From Alphaproteobacteria bacterium (GTDB taxonomy: Bacteria; Pseudomonadota; Alphaproteobacteria; Rhizobiales; Aestuariivirgaceae), in the NCBI GenBank assembly GCA_005884715.1, contig VAZZ01000546.1:1-5455 (forward strand): a DNA stretch of 5,455 nt, given 5' to 3'. How positions within the stretch are numbered: the first letter of the stretch is position 1; each line of letters begins with the position of its first letter. Below the pieces are notes generated by a model. The model saw nothing but the letters and a program-made list of their open reading frames with translations. It was not told where the DNA came from and did not search any database. Made by a program: the position numbers and the translations under genes. Shown piece by piece: positions 5,305-5,455 of the stretch.

Positions 5305-5455
5305 CTAACGCCGGTGCATGCAGCGGGGCGTGGCGTCAGGCTGCATCAGCGCCAGGATCCCCTGCTGGCGAAGCGTATTGAGCTTGGCCAGGTTCTCCGG
5401 CGGCCGGTGGCCCCATTCCTGGTAAAGCGCCTGCGCATTGCGGAGCAGGCGTTCG
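5305..5455 (-). CDS. 3' end of an unrecognised gene, cut by the window edge
   Basis: The minus strand is open from the window edge to a TAG at 5305-5307, giving a 49-residue C-terminus: ERLLRNAQALYQEWGHRPPE, then NLAKLNTLRQQGILALMQPD, then ATPRCMHRR. Composition and codon use look like a real GC-rich coding end, helical and charged. I do not recognise the family. Its stop lies 98 bp upstream of the TPR gene's preferred start (42 bp from the alternative start). No terminator is visible between them, so the two may be co-transcribed. Confidence 0.5.
   Translation of the reverse strand, partial: ERLLRNAQALYQEWGHRPPENLAKLNTLRQQGILALMQPDATPRCMHRR

Overview
The window looks like chromosomal or large-replicon DNA from an alphaproteobacterium, most likely of the order Hyphomicrobiales (a Rhizobium/Mesorhizobium-like organism). 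This rests on GC-rich coding sequence with alphaproteobacterial codon use, an OhrR-type MarR regulator, a Tat-leader chloroperoxidase-like hydrolase and a rhizobial-style periplasmic TPR protein. The assignment is by protein style only; there is no rRNA or marker gene. No tRNA, rRNA, CRISPR array or insertion sequence was seen.

Layout. Positions 1-238 hold no convincing gene but contain a cluster of palindromes and TTGAC boxes. A metabolite:H+ symporter-type MFS transporter follows (239-1516, +). It runs tail to tail, with a 4-bp overlap, into a MarR/OhrR regulator (1513-1998, -). The regulator is divergent from an alpha/beta hydrolase of the cofactor-free chloroperoxidase type (2135-3121, +). 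The 136-bp divergent spacer holds two back-to-back promoters and two operator-like palindromes sharing the core ATCG-N4-CGAT. After a short AT-rich convergent gap comes a six-helix membrane protein of unknown function (3259-3813, -). Next is an exported protein with five TPR repeats followed by two PAN/Apple-like domains (3983-5206, -). Last is the 3' end of an unrecognised gene (5305-5455, -), which may be in one transcript with the TPR gene.

How the genes may work together. The best-supported unit is the regulator-hydrolase pair. The regulator keeps the peroxide-sensing Cys/Tyr/Tyr set and a second cysteine placed like that of two-Cys OhrR proteins. It probably represses itself and the hydrolase and releases on organic hydroperoxide or hypochlorite-type oxidation. 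Unlike the classical locus, the divergent partner is not the peroxidase Ohr but a serine hydrolase with a catalytic triad. That hydrolase has two plausible starts: one gives a Tat-exported form, and the other, with a much better ribosome binding site, gives a cytosolic form. The transporter, membrane protein and TPR-PAN protein have no demonstrable functional tie to this pair beyond proximity.
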